Source: Moduliflexus sp964602655
GTDB lineage: Bacteria > Moduliflexota > Moduliflexia > Moduliflexales > Moduliflexaceae
Direction of reading: 5' to 3'
NCBI GenBank assembly: GCA_964602655.1
Contig: CAZRSF010000029.1
Coordinates: forward strand, 4,838-68,837
DNA length: 64,000 bases
The notes beneath the pieces were generated by a model. It saw only the letters and a list, made by a program, of their open reading frames with translations. It had not been told where the DNA came from and made no database searches. Shown piece after piece: positions 16,133 through 24,362 of the stretch (position 1 is the first letter of the stretch; each line of letters begins with the position of its first letter). The position numbers and the translations under genes were made by a program.

Positions 16133-17797
16133 TCAAATCATCGTTGCTCTGAGGACTTCCTGAATAGTGGTCACGCCTTGCTTGACTTTTTGCATCCCGT
16201 CATCCCGCAGCAAAGGGATGCCTTCTTCAGCGAGCATGGCTCTGATCTCTTTGGCAGACGCCGTTCCCGTAATCGCGGAGACGAGCGCGTCGCCGAACGG
16301 AAAGGCTTCGAACAGAAACGTCGCACCGTTATATCCGGTTTGCCCGCATCGGTCGCAGCCCTTTCCGGCATAACAGGTTTCATTCGGCTGTAGTCCTAAT
16401 TTTTCGCGATGCGCGTCAGATAATTCGACTTGTTCCTTGCAGGCGTCGCAAATCTTTTTGACGAGGCGCTGCGACGTGACACATCGTATGCGGTTCGCCA
16501 CAAATTCAGGCGCATTAAACGCTCGGAGTTTCACAATAGCGCTCGCCGTATCCGCCGCGCCGATAGATGTGACGACTAATGCGCTGGCGGCCAATCGCAA
16601 CGCGGCGACGGCCATGTCGCGATCAAGGACCTGATCAACCATGACGACGGGCGGTTTCTGCGCCTGAAGATCGCGCAGATATTCATCGTACCCGTCCCCG
16701 GATTCCAGACTCGCTTCTCCCTGTATCACACCGTCTATTGAAGCATAGACGGGCGCTTCGACCGACATTGCGTAGCCGTGCGATTCCCTGACAGCGGAGA
16801 GCAAAGCGTAACGGGCTGCCGCAAGACCGCTCTGCGTTGTCCCGGACACCACAATCATACCGGTTCTGGCGCGTAAGGCACTTTGCAGGTCGCGTAACGT
16901 TCGGGGCAACAGGTCAAAATCAGCGACAGATGGCAGGTTTTGTTGATCCTGAAATTTGACGATCATTTCTTCGCCGAACACGCCCGCATACCAGAGATAC
17001 GATAGATCGCGTTCTTTCTGGCTGCCGAATATCAGGACGGTATGTCCTTTGGCGCAGGCGGGGGCTGTTTCAGTGGTTTCAATGCCCAAAATGCGTTTGA
17101 GACGGTTCTGGAGGTCATGAAGCGTTTTCAAGGGAATTTGCGCGACTTCCCGCGTTTTTCCCTGCGCCGTCATCAGTAAGACGCCGCGATCCCGTCCATG
17201 TTTGATGTCAAGTTGGCTGGCGTTTTCATCGCAAGCGAGTAATAAAAGCTGTCCAATAGTTTTGACGACCGGCTGGTCAGTATTAAGCAACGCTTGCCCA
17301 TCTACGATCGCATACGATTCATGGTCCCTTTGCGGAGTGGACTTGAGTGACGCGACTAATTCCCGTTCAGTAAAAGCGGCATACACGCGTTCTATTTTCT
17401 CGCGCAATTCATCCTCTGGCGCGTATTGTACGATCAGTGTACGCTCTACGCGAATCTTGACGGCGTCAACCGTGGACATATCCAATGGGTCTGACATCAC
17501 AATCGTTAAACGGCGATTTTTGGGATCGTATTTGATTGGAAGGGCAAGATATTTTTCCGCCTGTTCTCGCGGCAAAAATTTGAGAACATCATGGGGAATG
17601 TCCAAATTCTGCACATTGACATACGGTACTCGCAGCAGTTGAGAGATTTTACTGGCAAACATTTGTTCATCCAACTCTCCAAGCGCAAGAAGATGTTCCC
17701 GGAGAAATCCTCCTTGCTCTTGCTGCTGCTGCCGCGCTTTTTCCAACGTTTCCAGGCTGACACCGATTTTCTGAAGAATTTCCTCGAATGTTGCCAT
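16133..17797 (-). CDS. PilB/GspE-like protein with lost ATPase motifs (first of two)
   Basis: The 554-residue product aligns by eye with GspE/PilB over its whole length. It has an MshEN domain (about 1-150, ending in LTIVMSDPLDMSTVDAVK), a central domain, a zinc motif (CDACKEQ ... GCDRCGQTGYNG) and the usual C-terminus (RDDGMQKVKQGVTTIQEVLR). The catalytic residues are gone: Walker A reads SGTTQSGLAA with Leu for Lys, Walker B reads VVMVDQVLDRD in place of VMVGEIRDLE, and the His box is TSIGAADTA. The fold is therefore kept while ATPase chemistry is lost. It lies directly upstream of a second degenerate paralogue and downstream of mltD on the same strand. Confidence 0.82.
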   Translation of the reverse strand: MATFEEILQKIGVSLETLEKARQQQQEQGGFLREHLLALGELDEQMFASKISQLLRVPYVNVQNLDIPHDVLKFLPREQAEKYLALPIKYDPKNRRLTIVMSDPLDMSTVDAVKIRVERTLIVQYAPEDELREKIERVYAAFTERELVASLKSTPQRDHESYAIVDGQALLNTDQPVVKTIGQLLLLACDENASQLDIKHGRDRGVLLMTAQGKTREVAQIPLKTLHDLQNRLKRILGIETTETAPACAKGHTVLIFGSQKERDLSYLWYAGVFGEEMIVKFQDQQNLPSVADFDLLPRTLRDLQSALRARTGMIVVSGTTQSGLAAARYALLSAVRESHGYAMSVEAPVYASIDGVIQGEASLESGDGYDEYLRDLQAQKPPVVMVDQVLDRDMAVAALRLAASALVVTSIGAADTASAIVKLRAFNAPEFVANRIRCVTSQRLVKKICDACKEQVELSDAHREKLGLQPNETCYAGKGCDRCGQTGYNGATFLFEAFPFGDALVSAITGTASAKEIRAMLAEEGIPLLRDDGMQKVKQGVTTIQEVLRATMI

Positions 17798-17891
17798 ACT
17801 CTCCTCTCCGCAGGTTGAAAGGCTGGTTAAGCATGATGCGGCGCGTTCGAAGGCTGCTTCGCGCCGCCGGATACGATGGCTTCATTTAGCC

Positions 17892-17924
17892 AACCCTGCC
17901 AGAGTTCGAAACCCTGGCAGGGTT
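17892..17924. repeat. 33-bp CCCTGCCAG/CTGGCAGGG palindrome, copy 1
   Basis: AACCCTGCC at one end mirrors GGCAGGGTT at the other around the centre GTTCGAAAC. The same 33-base design occurs at 32549, 49116 and 52368. Here it sits in the gap between mltD and the PilB-like gene, 10 bases beyond the mltD stop, so it can act as a terminator or processing site for that transcript. Confidence 0.85.
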
Positions 17925-17934
17925 TATAAAAATT

Positions 17935-19848
17935 TTAACCTTTCGGGATAATCAACTTCTGTCCCGGACGAATTTGACGCGGATTTTTAATGGCATTAGC
18001 CTGCGCAATCGCTTTGGCTGAAGTCTTATAAAGTTTGGCAATTGTGTTCAACGTCTGTCCTTTTTTTACTAAATGTTCCGTTTTGGTTTTGCTTTCGGAT
18101 GGCTGCGTCGAAATCTTTTTCGCCTGGGCTGTTCGTGTCACCGATGTCGGAATTTTCAACGTTTGCCCTACCTTGATCGTCTGTGATTTTTTCAGGTTAT
18201 TGGCTTGCATAATGGCATTGGCAGAAAGATTATAGCGTTTCGCAATGCCGATCAGGGTCTCGCCTTTTTTAATCGTATGCTTGTGAAAATAAGCCTGAGA
18301 TTGTACACCGCTTTTTTCTTTTTGAGTTGCTGCTTTTGCCGAGGCAACTGTCGTCTCGCCTTTCGAAACCGGAGCATAACCGCCAGGAATTTTTAGTTTC
18401 TGGCCGATTCTGACTTTCTTCGCATCCTTGATATTATTGGCGGCCATCAACGCTTTGAGCGATACGCCATATCGTTTGGCGATTGTAGAAAGCGCCTGCC
18501 CTTTCTTCACAACATGCACGGATTTGACCGGCAGATATTGGAGCTTCAACGATTGCGGAATCGCCGCATATCGAGCTTCGAATGCTGTTTTATGTTCTTC
18601 TGGCACGTTCAGGATATACCCTTTCGGGAGCAAGCCTTGCGCATTGAACACTGACGCATGCAACGCCGGATTCAATGCGCGAATCTGCGCCTTTGTCAAC
18701 GGCGTATATTTTTCCAATGTTTTCGCAGAAATGTAATCCGGGAGTTTGATCTGACCTAATGCTAAGGGCGATTCGAGTTCGATCTCGCCGAAATATTCGG
18801 GATAACGCTGACAAATATCCACAGCGGCTAAAAACTCGACATAGAAATTCCGCGACGCAAACCCGAAGGCTTTGCCTTTATACTCCTCGATAATCGTGCC
18901 AATATCGTCGCTATTTACTGCTCGCGCAGCATTTTTCATCCCCTGTAAACCGTGGTTATACGCTGTAATCGCTAACGGCCACGATTGAATAACCTTATAA
19001 TTATGGCCAAGCAGTTGCGCGGCGGCGCGTGTCGAGCGCAACGGATCTTTGCGTTCATCAACCGTCGGATTGATGGTCAAATGATATTCTTTGCCGGTCA
19101 TCCGCATAAATTGCCACATTCCCGCTGCGCCAACGAAAGACTGCGCTTCAGTATTGAATGCGGATTCGATTAACGGTAAGTACACAAGATTTTCAGGCAG
19201 TCCGGCATCTGTAAAAATCTGTTTCATCGCCGGGAGATACTGCCCCGCCCGGATAATCCCGCTTTTGAACCGATCTGCCTGACCGACCTGAATCCGAATC
19301 CGGTCTTTGGCGTCGGTTTTCTTGAAATGTTTCGATTCGGGAATATCCTTGTACAACTCATAAATCTGCTGCTCGGTCTCAGTCATTTTCTTCGCATCGC
19401 CCCAATGCTCTGCCAGCGAAGTCAATACCTTGACATATTTTTCCTGTGCCGCTTTGGCCGCTTTCCACCCCTCTTTTTCGCTACCATATACGCGGTCATT
19501 AATATTCACCACTTCATACACGACATCCACATACCAGTCATCATGAATGATGGCCTGTTTGCTGGTATATTGCGTAAAAACCTTCCGCCAGAAATTCACC
19601 TGGGGCGCAAGTTTTTCAGAGTATGGAAACGGATCATAAAGCGAAGTCTCTGCCTCCTGTTCTACGGGCATAACCGTGATCTCTGGCTCTGGAAGCACAG
19701 GCGGAGCCACCCGATGAATCGGCGTGGCAAATGCAAAGATAAGACCAATCAGCCCCACCAACATTACCAGTCGTTGATGAGAATACTTTAACACATGTTC
19801 AAACAACCACTTCTTCTGTCGTAGTGTCATCAATCGTTTCGAAGCCAT
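17935..19848 (-). CDS. mltD: Membrane-bound lytic murein transglycosylase D with LysM repeats
   Basis: The 637-residue product cleaves peptidoglycan glycan strands to 1,6-anhydro products in the periplasm. It has an N-terminal membrane segment (LVMLVGLIGLIFAFATPI), an MltD-type SLT domain and three C-terminal LysM domains (about 445-490, 527-570 and 593-637). The SLT domain contains LVYLPLIESAFN with catalytic Glu228, GAAGMWQFM and AITAYNHGLQGM. Each LysM follows the pattern HxVKKGxxLxxIAKxY...LKIP. The anchor is a signal-anchor rather than a lipobox. Linkers between the LysM domains are Lys/Ser/Thr-rich. It is the first gene of the minus-strand run that continues into the PilB-like genes. 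Confidence 0.93.
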   Translation of the reverse strand: MASKRLMTLRQKKWLFEHVLKYSHQRLVMLVGLIGLIFAFATPIHRVAPPVLPEPEITVMPVEQEAETSLYDPFPYSEKLAPQVNFWRKVFTQYTSKQAIIHDDWYVDVVYEVVNINDRVYGSEKEGWKAAKAAQEKYVKVLTSLAEHWGDAKKMTETEQQIYELYKDIPESKHFKKTDAKDRIRIQVGQADRFKSGIIRAGQYLPAMKQIFTDAGLPENLVYLPLIESAFNTEAQSFVGAAGMWQFMRMTGKEYHLTINPTVDERKDPLRSTRAAAQLLGHNYKVIQSWPLAITAYNHGLQGMKNAARAVNSDDIGTIIEEYKGKAFGFASRNFYVEFLAAVDICQRYPEYFGEIELESPLALGQIKLPDYISAKTLEKYTPLTKAQIRALNPALHASVFNAQGLLPKGYILNVPEEHKTAFEARYAAIPQSLKLQYLPVKSVHVVKKGQALSTIAKRYGVSLKALMAANNIKDAKKVRIGQKLKIPGGYAPVSKGETTVASAKAATQKEKSGVQSQAYFHKHTIKKGETLIGIAKRYNLSANAIMQANNLKKSQTIKVGQTLKIPTSVTRTAQAKKISTQPSESKTKTEHLVKKGQTLNTIAKLYKTSAKAIAQANAIKNPRQIRPGQKLIIPKG

Positions 19849-20107
19849 TATTCCTCAGGATGAAACACGATGATATTGGTTTCCCCCCAGACGCCAACAC
19901 ATCTGAGAAATTGACACATCAAAGATTTCTCTTAGAGATATAATCGTATCCATCCCCATTTACAATGCAAGTATTTTTTTCGAATATTCTGAAAATTGTA
20001 CAGCCTTTGAAATATTAACGATTATTAATCCGACGATTCAACCCTTCCAATAACACGTCGTCTATCAAGCAGAATTGAAAACCGATAGATCAACCATAGT
20101 TATTACA

Positions 20108-20136
20108 TTGACGGTGGAAAGACCAAAAAGATAAAA
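20108..20136 (+). promoter_or_regulatory. Possible sigma-70-type promoter for ruvX
   Basis: TTGACG (20108-20113) and ATAAAA (20131-20136) are separated by 17 bases, about 35 bases before the ruvX ATG. The rest of the 322-base space between the divergent mltD and ruvX genes (19849-20170) is AT-rich with no gene. A TATAAT at 19939 and a TTGACA at 19911 are spaced too far apart (22 bases) to be convincing as a pair. Confidence 0.35.
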
Positions 20137-20170
20137 CGGAAGACCGATAATCACTGAAAGGAGCGCGAGC

Positions 20171-20620
20171 ATGGCAAAAGTCTTAGGCTTGGATGTTGGG
20201 GATTCAACAATCGGCGTGGCTGTAAGCGATACGCTGGGATGGACGGCGCAAGGCATTATGACAATTCGCCGCCGCAATGTGAGTTACGACCTCTCTTCGC
20301 TGCGGCAACTGATTCGAGAACATGACGTTTCAGAAGTCGTCGTTGGTCTGCCGATGATGATGAATGGCCGCTCAGACGGGCAAACCCATAAAACTATTCG
20401 ATTCGTCAACATCTTACGCGAAGCGTTTCACCTGCCGATCTATACATGGGACGAGCGCTTTTCAACGGTCGAAGCGAGCAAAACGCTGGAGGTCGGCAAC
20501 GTGAAGCGCAAAAAACGCGCGGAGTTGATTGACAAAGTCGCGGCCACAATTATTTTGCAGGGCTATTTAGACAACAAAAACGAAAAGCTGGCGGTGCACG
20601 ATTTCAGTGGCTCGGATTGA
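20171..20620 (+). CDS. ruvX: RuvX/YqgF-type Holliday junction resolvase or pre-16S rRNA nuclease
   Basis: The 149-residue product has the RNase H-like fold of the YqgF family. GLDVGDSTIGVAVSD carries the first catalytic Asp (D8), VVVGLPMMMNGRSDGQ follows, and TWDERFSTVEA and IDKVAATIILQGYL provide the remaining acidic positions. AAGGAG precedes the ATG with good spacing. E. coli YqgF trims the 5' end of 16S rRNA, whereas other members cut Holliday junctions; the sequence alone does not decide between them. No operon partner is evident. Confidence 0.93.
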   Translation: MAKVLGLDVGDSTIGVAVSDTLGWTAQGIMTIRRRNVSYDLSSLRQLIREHDVSEVVVGLPMMMNGRSDGQTHKTIRFVNILREAFHLPIYTWDERFSTVEASKTLEVGNVKRKKRAELIDKVAATIILQGYLDNKNEKLAVHDFSGSD

Positions 20621-20800
20621 ACAATTCGCCGGAGTTCAACCTGGCAGAAAGCGTGTTCGAATGGTTACGCAGCCGGATTGTTGGTATAATAAGATAAACC
20701 ACAATATCTACGAACGCTATGATGTTACTAACAAAACGAGAACATGTGGCTGGCGCGAATGTCACGAAATTTTTCTTGCGACTTCCGGTAAAACGCTATT

Positions 20801-21541
20801 TTATCCGCAATCTCTGGTGCTGTTCGGCGATTCCATCCGTATCGAAAGGGAGTGGCGCATCCAATCGAGTGCGTGAGTTTTCATTCGCGCCACAAGCTGC
20901 GCCCCTTTCTGAGGCGTGGCAGCGGACGGATAGCCCTGACATCCCGGAGACGCTGGAATCGGCGTGTCTTTTAAATGTTGCAGGTAGGGCTGAAATTCTT
21001 CCAACGGCGTTTCGAAATCGCGAATGTTCTCTCGCCGCACTTTATCGGGAAACAGGTGCAGCATGACGGATGTTTCGGCTTCGCAGGCATGTTTGGCGAC
21101 AGTCTGCTTGTCTAAAATATCCTGCATCTCAAAATCATACGCTTCAAGCACAAACACCTGGTCATGTTTTGTTTCGCGCAATGCCTTGACATGAAACAGG
21201 TCTCCATGGGCGGTGATGAGAAAAAACTGCGCAAACCCCTGAAGTTTCCACCAGCAGATGACGGAAGCGATGGTGTTGCGCAAATCTTCGTAGAGAATGC
21301 TGGATGAGCCGGGATAGACGCGATCACAGGGCAGGCCGATTCCATAGGCGAATGTCGGCGCAACGAGCAGTCCAGTCTCTTGCGACAGGTAGTCCGCAAG
21401 GAATTCCGCCGTCAAGGTGTCGGTATTCAGGGGCAAATGCGTCGAATGCTGCTCGCAGATGCCGACCGGAATGATCAAGCCGTCATGCTGGCGCAGATAC
21501 GCCGCCACCTCTTCCCAGGTAAATTCTTCTAAACGCATCAT
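20801..21541 (-). CDS. Creatininase-family amidohydrolase
   Basis: The 246-residue product shows the metal-binding pattern of the creatininase/mycofactocin MftE family. PVGICEQHSTHLPLNTD contributes Glu30, His32 and Asp41; LITAHGD contributes His112; HACEAETSVML matches the family HAGExETS signature. Members hydrolyse cyclic or linear amides such as creatinine, FAPy pyrimidines or peptide cofactor precursors. The substrate is not predictable because no mycofactocin or riboflavin genes are adjacent. Two tandem ATGs (21541 and 21538) follow AAGGA; the second has better spacing. The 180 bases between ruvX and its convergent end hold nothing recognisable. Confidence 0.85.
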   Translation of the reverse strand: MMRLEEFTWEEVAAYLRQHDGLIIPVGICEQHSTHLPLNTDTLTAEFLADYLSQETGLLVAPTFAYGIGLPCDRVYPGSSSILYEDLRNTIASVICWWKLQGFAQFFLITAHGDLFHVKALRETKHDQVFVLEAYDFEMQDILDKQTVAKHACEAETSVMLHLFPDKVRRENIRDFETPLEEFQPYLQHLKDTPIPASPGCQGYPSAATPQKGAQLVARMKTHALDWMRHSLSIRMESPNSTRDCG

Positions 21542-21746
21542 CAGTTCCTTGATTCGAACATTCTATAAACAGGCCGCGTATGATCGGATCGTCAGCGCCA
21601 GAATCCACGTCAAATACAGTAGAGAGAAATTTTCTGACGAATTTTCTTTTCAATCTAACCTATGCTGTAAAAGTGGTGTCAATATAGTCAGCAGAGCAAA
21701 AGTCGCCTGAACATATTCCTCCAACGTGCAACGAAAGGATGCCTGA

Positions 21747-21947
21747 ATGCGCTGGTTCAATTTGATGGATGATGACGAAAATTTTGTCGTGGAAATTACC
21801 TCTCTCCCATTTCCGTTTCGAGATCGCGAACGAATCGGCCAGGTGTTGTCCATGTCGCGCGACAGCGTGCTGATCGAAACGACTGACGGTCAGCGGATTC
21901 GTTGGGAAAAAGAACGATTATTGACCGCGCAGGCGTTTATGCTCTAA
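21747..21947 (+). CDS. Small hypothetical protein
   Basis: The 66-residue product is not recognised. It starts MRWFNLMDDDENFVVEITSL and looks like a small mostly-beta domain (IGQVLSMSRDSVLIETTDGQ). GAAAGGA lies about 9 bases before the ATG. A strong hairpin follows the stop codon directly, which supports a genuine transcription unit. It has no obvious link to the neighbouring creatininase-family or SxtJ-like genes. Confidence 0.6.
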   Translation: MRWFNLMDDDENFVVEITSLPFPFRDRERIGQVLSMSRDSVLIETTDGQRIRWEKERLLTAQAFML

Positions 21948-21956
21948 TAATCGTCA

Positions 21957-21996
21957 CGCCGAGAGAGAGCGTTCAATCGAACGCTCTCTCTCGGCG
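21957..21996. terminator. Perfect 18-bp hairpin between convergent genes
   Basis: CGCCGAGAGAGAGCGTTC (21957-21974) pairs perfectly with 21979-21996 around a 4-base loop (AATC). It begins 9 bases after the stop of the small + strand gene and ends at the last codons of the SxtJ-like gene on the other strand. There is no long T-tract on either side. It probably ends or stabilises both convergent transcripts. Confidence 0.7.
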
Positions 21997-21997
21997 G

Positions 21998-22426
21998 TTA
22001 AAACTGCTGCTCCAAATGGCGCTTGATGTCTTTATGCGGCTCGCGGCGTTTCCAGTACGTCGTCGCTTGCGGGTCGTATTTCTCGTCCAGCCGATCCGGG
22101 TGGCCGATTCTCCTGATCATGCCGATTGCCGTCATGCCGGTATAAAAGAGAACCGTCAGAATCACTCTGGTCATGATCGAGCCTAAGACAAGCGCGAATC
22201 CCATCCAGCCGATATAGAACTGCCTCAAAATCATCGGTTGAACAAGGCCAAGCACCAAAAACGCTCCTGTTAACCCGAACACATAGGGAAAGATTCCGCT
22301 GTGGCGAAACCAGGCTAACGCGCTCAACAGACCGAACGCGACCGCCATCGTGATGCCGAATTTGCGTAAATCGCTCGCTTCGGTTTTCAATTTTTTCAGT
22401 TCTGGTCGAATATCGTCGAACATCAT
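21998..22426 (-). CDS. SxtJ-like small membrane protein
   Basis: The 142-residue product has two or three hydrophobic segments (ITMAVAFGLLSALAWF, IFPYVFGLTGAFLVLGLV and a third around MGFALVLGSIMTRVIL). The C-terminal tail is basic (KRREPHKDIKRHLEQQF). It lies directly downstream of a NodU/CmcH/SxtI-type carbamoyltransferase, where SxtJ-family proteins are usually found, and the fold and size agree. Its function is unknown; a membrane partner of the carbamoyltransferase is the usual suggestion. A 28-bp palindrome separates the two genes. Confidence 0.75.
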   Translation of the reverse strand: MMFDDIRPELKKLKTEASDLRKFGITMAVAFGLLSALAWFRHSGIFPYVFGLTGAFLVLGLVQPMILRQFYIGWMGFALVLGSIMTRVILTVLFYTGMTAIGMIRRIGHPDRLDEKYDPQATTYWKRREPHKDIKRHLEQQF

Positions 22427-22453
22427 ATTTTCCTTTCGTAATTATTATAGATT

Positions 22454-22481
22454 GTAGGGCGAAACTACAGTTTCGCCCTAC
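22454..22481. repeat. 28-bp GCGAAACT palindrome
   Basis: GTAGGGCGAAACT is followed after two bases by its exact reverse complement AGTTTCGCCCTAC. It is a variant of the GTCGAAACT/AGTTTCGAC palindrome seen at 55216, 61832 and 61874. It occupies the short gap between the carbamoyltransferase and SxtJ-like genes. Confidence 0.8.
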
Positions 22482-22483
22482 GT

Positions 22484-24301
22484 TTAATCCAATTCGAATT
22501 CCTTCTGCCAATCCACGTCTTTTTCCAGCGGTTTTTGCTGCGTTTTGTCCAGCAGATAATTGCCCATCACCAAATAATCCATGTTGGTGCGCATAAAGCA
22601 CAAATAGGCGTCTTTCGGCGTGCAGATAATCGGCTCGCCGCGCACGTTAAAGGAGGTGTTGATAATCACGCCGCAGCCATATTTGTCGTTGAATTGTTTG
22701 ATCATGGCGTGATAGAGCGGATTCGTCTCTTTGTGGACGGTCTGAACGCGGGCGGAATAATCCACATGCGTAATCGCCGGGAGCGTGGAACGCACGATAT
22801 TCAGCTTTTCCAGGCCGAACAGTTTTTCCTGTTCTGCGGTCATCGGTTTCTGCAACGCTTTTTTCACCGGCGCGACCAACAGCATGTATGGGCTGGGGCA
22901 GTTCATTTCGAAATAGTTGCTGACTTCTTCCATCAACACCGATGGCGCAAACGGGCGGAAGCTCTCACGGAATTTGATCTTCAGGTTCATGATTTCCTGC
23001 ATTTTCGACGACCGCGCATCGCCGATGATGCTGCGTCCGCCGAGCGCGCGCGGACCGAATTCCATGCGGCCTTCGAACCAACCCACCACGTTTTCCTGTG
23101 CGAGGATATCGGCAATCGTTTCCGGCATTTTTTCGGGCTGAAGCTTCGTGTAGGCATAGCCATGCCGGTCGAGATACGCCTGAATCTCGTCGTCGGAAAA
23201 TTCCGGTCCCAAATACGAGCCTTTCTGAAAATCGTTCACGTTATCGGCGTGACGTGGTTTGTCCAAATAGCTGTGCCAGACCATCAGCGCCGCGCCGAGC
23301 GCCCCGCCAGCATCGCCTGCCGCAGGCTGAATCCATAAATTTTCGAACGGACCTTCCCGCAGAATGCGTCCGTTGCCGACGCAGTTAAGCGCCACACCAC
23401 CCGCTAAACAGAGGTTTTTCTGCCCGGTTTCTTTGTGAATATGCCGCGCCATCCGCAACATCGCTTCTTCGGTGACATCCTGCACTGACCGCGCCAAATC
23501 CATCTCGCGCTGTGTCAATTTCGATTCCGGCTCGCGCGGCGGTCCGCCGAACAGCATATCGAATTTTTCGTTCGTCATCGTCAACCCGGCGCAGTAGTCG
23601 AAATACTCCATATTCATCTTGAATGACCCGTCGGCTTTCAGGTCAATCAGATGTTTGTAAATCAGGTCAACATATTTCGGCTCGCCATACGGCGCAAGCC
23701 CCATGACCTTGTATTCGCCGGAATTGACCTTAAAGCCAGTGTAGTACGTGAACGCGGAATAGAGCAGGCCGAGCGAATGCGGGAACGTGATTTCCGCCAG
23801 CAAATCGAGCTTGTTGCCGCTGCCGACGCCGTAACTCGAGGTTGTCCATTCCCCCACGCCGTCAATCGTCAGAATCGCGGCCTCCTGATACGGTGATGGG
23901 AAAAACGCGGACGCCGCGTGAGATTCATGATGATCCGGAAATAAGACCTGCCCGCTGAAACCGACTTCATCGGCAATCAGCGACCGAATCCAGAGCTTTT
24001 GTTTGACCCACAACGGCACGGCTTTCAGGAAGGATTGCAGCCCTTGCGGCACATACGCGAGATAGGTTTCCAAAATACGTTCGAACTTGATGAACGGCTT
24101 GTCGTAAAATGCCACATGATCCAATTCGTTAGCCGAGATTTTCCCTTCCCGCAGGCAATATTCCACCGCGTGTTTCGGAAACGAATGGTCGTGCTTCTTG
24201 CGCGTGAAGCGTTCTTCCTGCGCGGCGGCGATAATCTCGCCGTCTTTCACGAGACAGGCCGCGCTATCGTGATAAAAGGCTGAAATGCCAAGAATGTTCA
24301 T
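22484..24301 (-). CDS. Carbamoyltransferase, NodU/CmcH/SxtI family
   Basis: The 605-residue product transfers the carbamoyl group of carbamoyl phosphate, through carbamoyl-AMP, to a hydroxyl group of an unknown small molecule or glycan. The N-terminal Kae1-like domain starts MNILGISAFYHDSAACLV and includes FPDHHESHAASAFF, whose histidines bind the metal. LAGGVALNCVGNGRIL, WFEGRMEFGPRALGGRSI and the C-terminal SFNVRGEPI are all intact. The length is full for the family. With the SxtJ-like gene it forms a two-gene set found in many genomes near polysaccharide or natural-product genes, but no such biosynthesis genes are nearby here. Confidence 0.93.
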   Translation of the reverse strand: MNILGISAFYHDSAACLVKDGEIIAAAQEERFTRKKHDHSFPKHAVEYCLREGKISANELDHVAFYDKPFIKFERILETYLAYVPQGLQSFLKAVPLWVKQKLWIRSLIADEVGFSGQVLFPDHHESHAASAFFPSPYQEAAILTIDGVGEWTTSSYGVGSGNKLDLLAEITFPHSLGLLYSAFTYYTGFKVNSGEYKVMGLAPYGEPKYVDLIYKHLIDLKADGSFKMNMEYFDYCAGLTMTNEKFDMLFGGPPREPESKLTQREMDLARSVQDVTEEAMLRMARHIHKETGQKNLCLAGGVALNCVGNGRILREGPFENLWIQPAAGDAGGALGAALMVWHSYLDKPRHADNVNDFQKGSYLGPEFSDDEIQAYLDRHGYAYTKLQPEKMPETIADILAQENVVGWFEGRMEFGPRALGGRSIIGDARSSKMQEIMNLKIKFRESFRPFAPSVLMEEVSNYFEMNCPSPYMLLVAPVKKALQKPMTAEQEKLFGLEKLNIVRSTLPAITHVDYSARVQTVHKETNPLYHAMIKQFNDKYGCGVIINTSFNVRGEPIICTPKDAYLCFMRTNMDYLVMGNYLLDKTQQKPLEKDVDWQKEFELD

Positions 24302-24325
24302 GCGATTCTCCTTCTGGATACACTA

Positions 24326-24348
24326 TCAGGCATTTTGAACGTGCCTGA
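24326..24348. repeat. TCAGGCA/TGCCTGA palindrome
   Basis: TCAGGCA (24326-24332) pairs with TGCCTGA (24342-24348) around TTTTGAACG. Its reverse complement, followed by the AGCTTTT-type flank, resembles the element at 39033-39079, so it belongs to a dispersed family (related copies near 36046 and 38949). It lies between queA and the carbamoyltransferase gene. Confidence 0.65.
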
Positions 24349-24362
24349 CAGCTTTTCTACTC

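Noticed and set aside
20607..20876. 89-codon frame overlapping the ends of ruvX and the creatininase-family gene
   Set aside because: It overlaps two genes with family support on both sides and shows no pattern of its own.
22535..23338. 267-codon + strand frame within the carbamoyltransferase gene
   Set aside because: The minus strand carries the conserved enzyme; no ribosome-binding site or family pattern supports the + frame.
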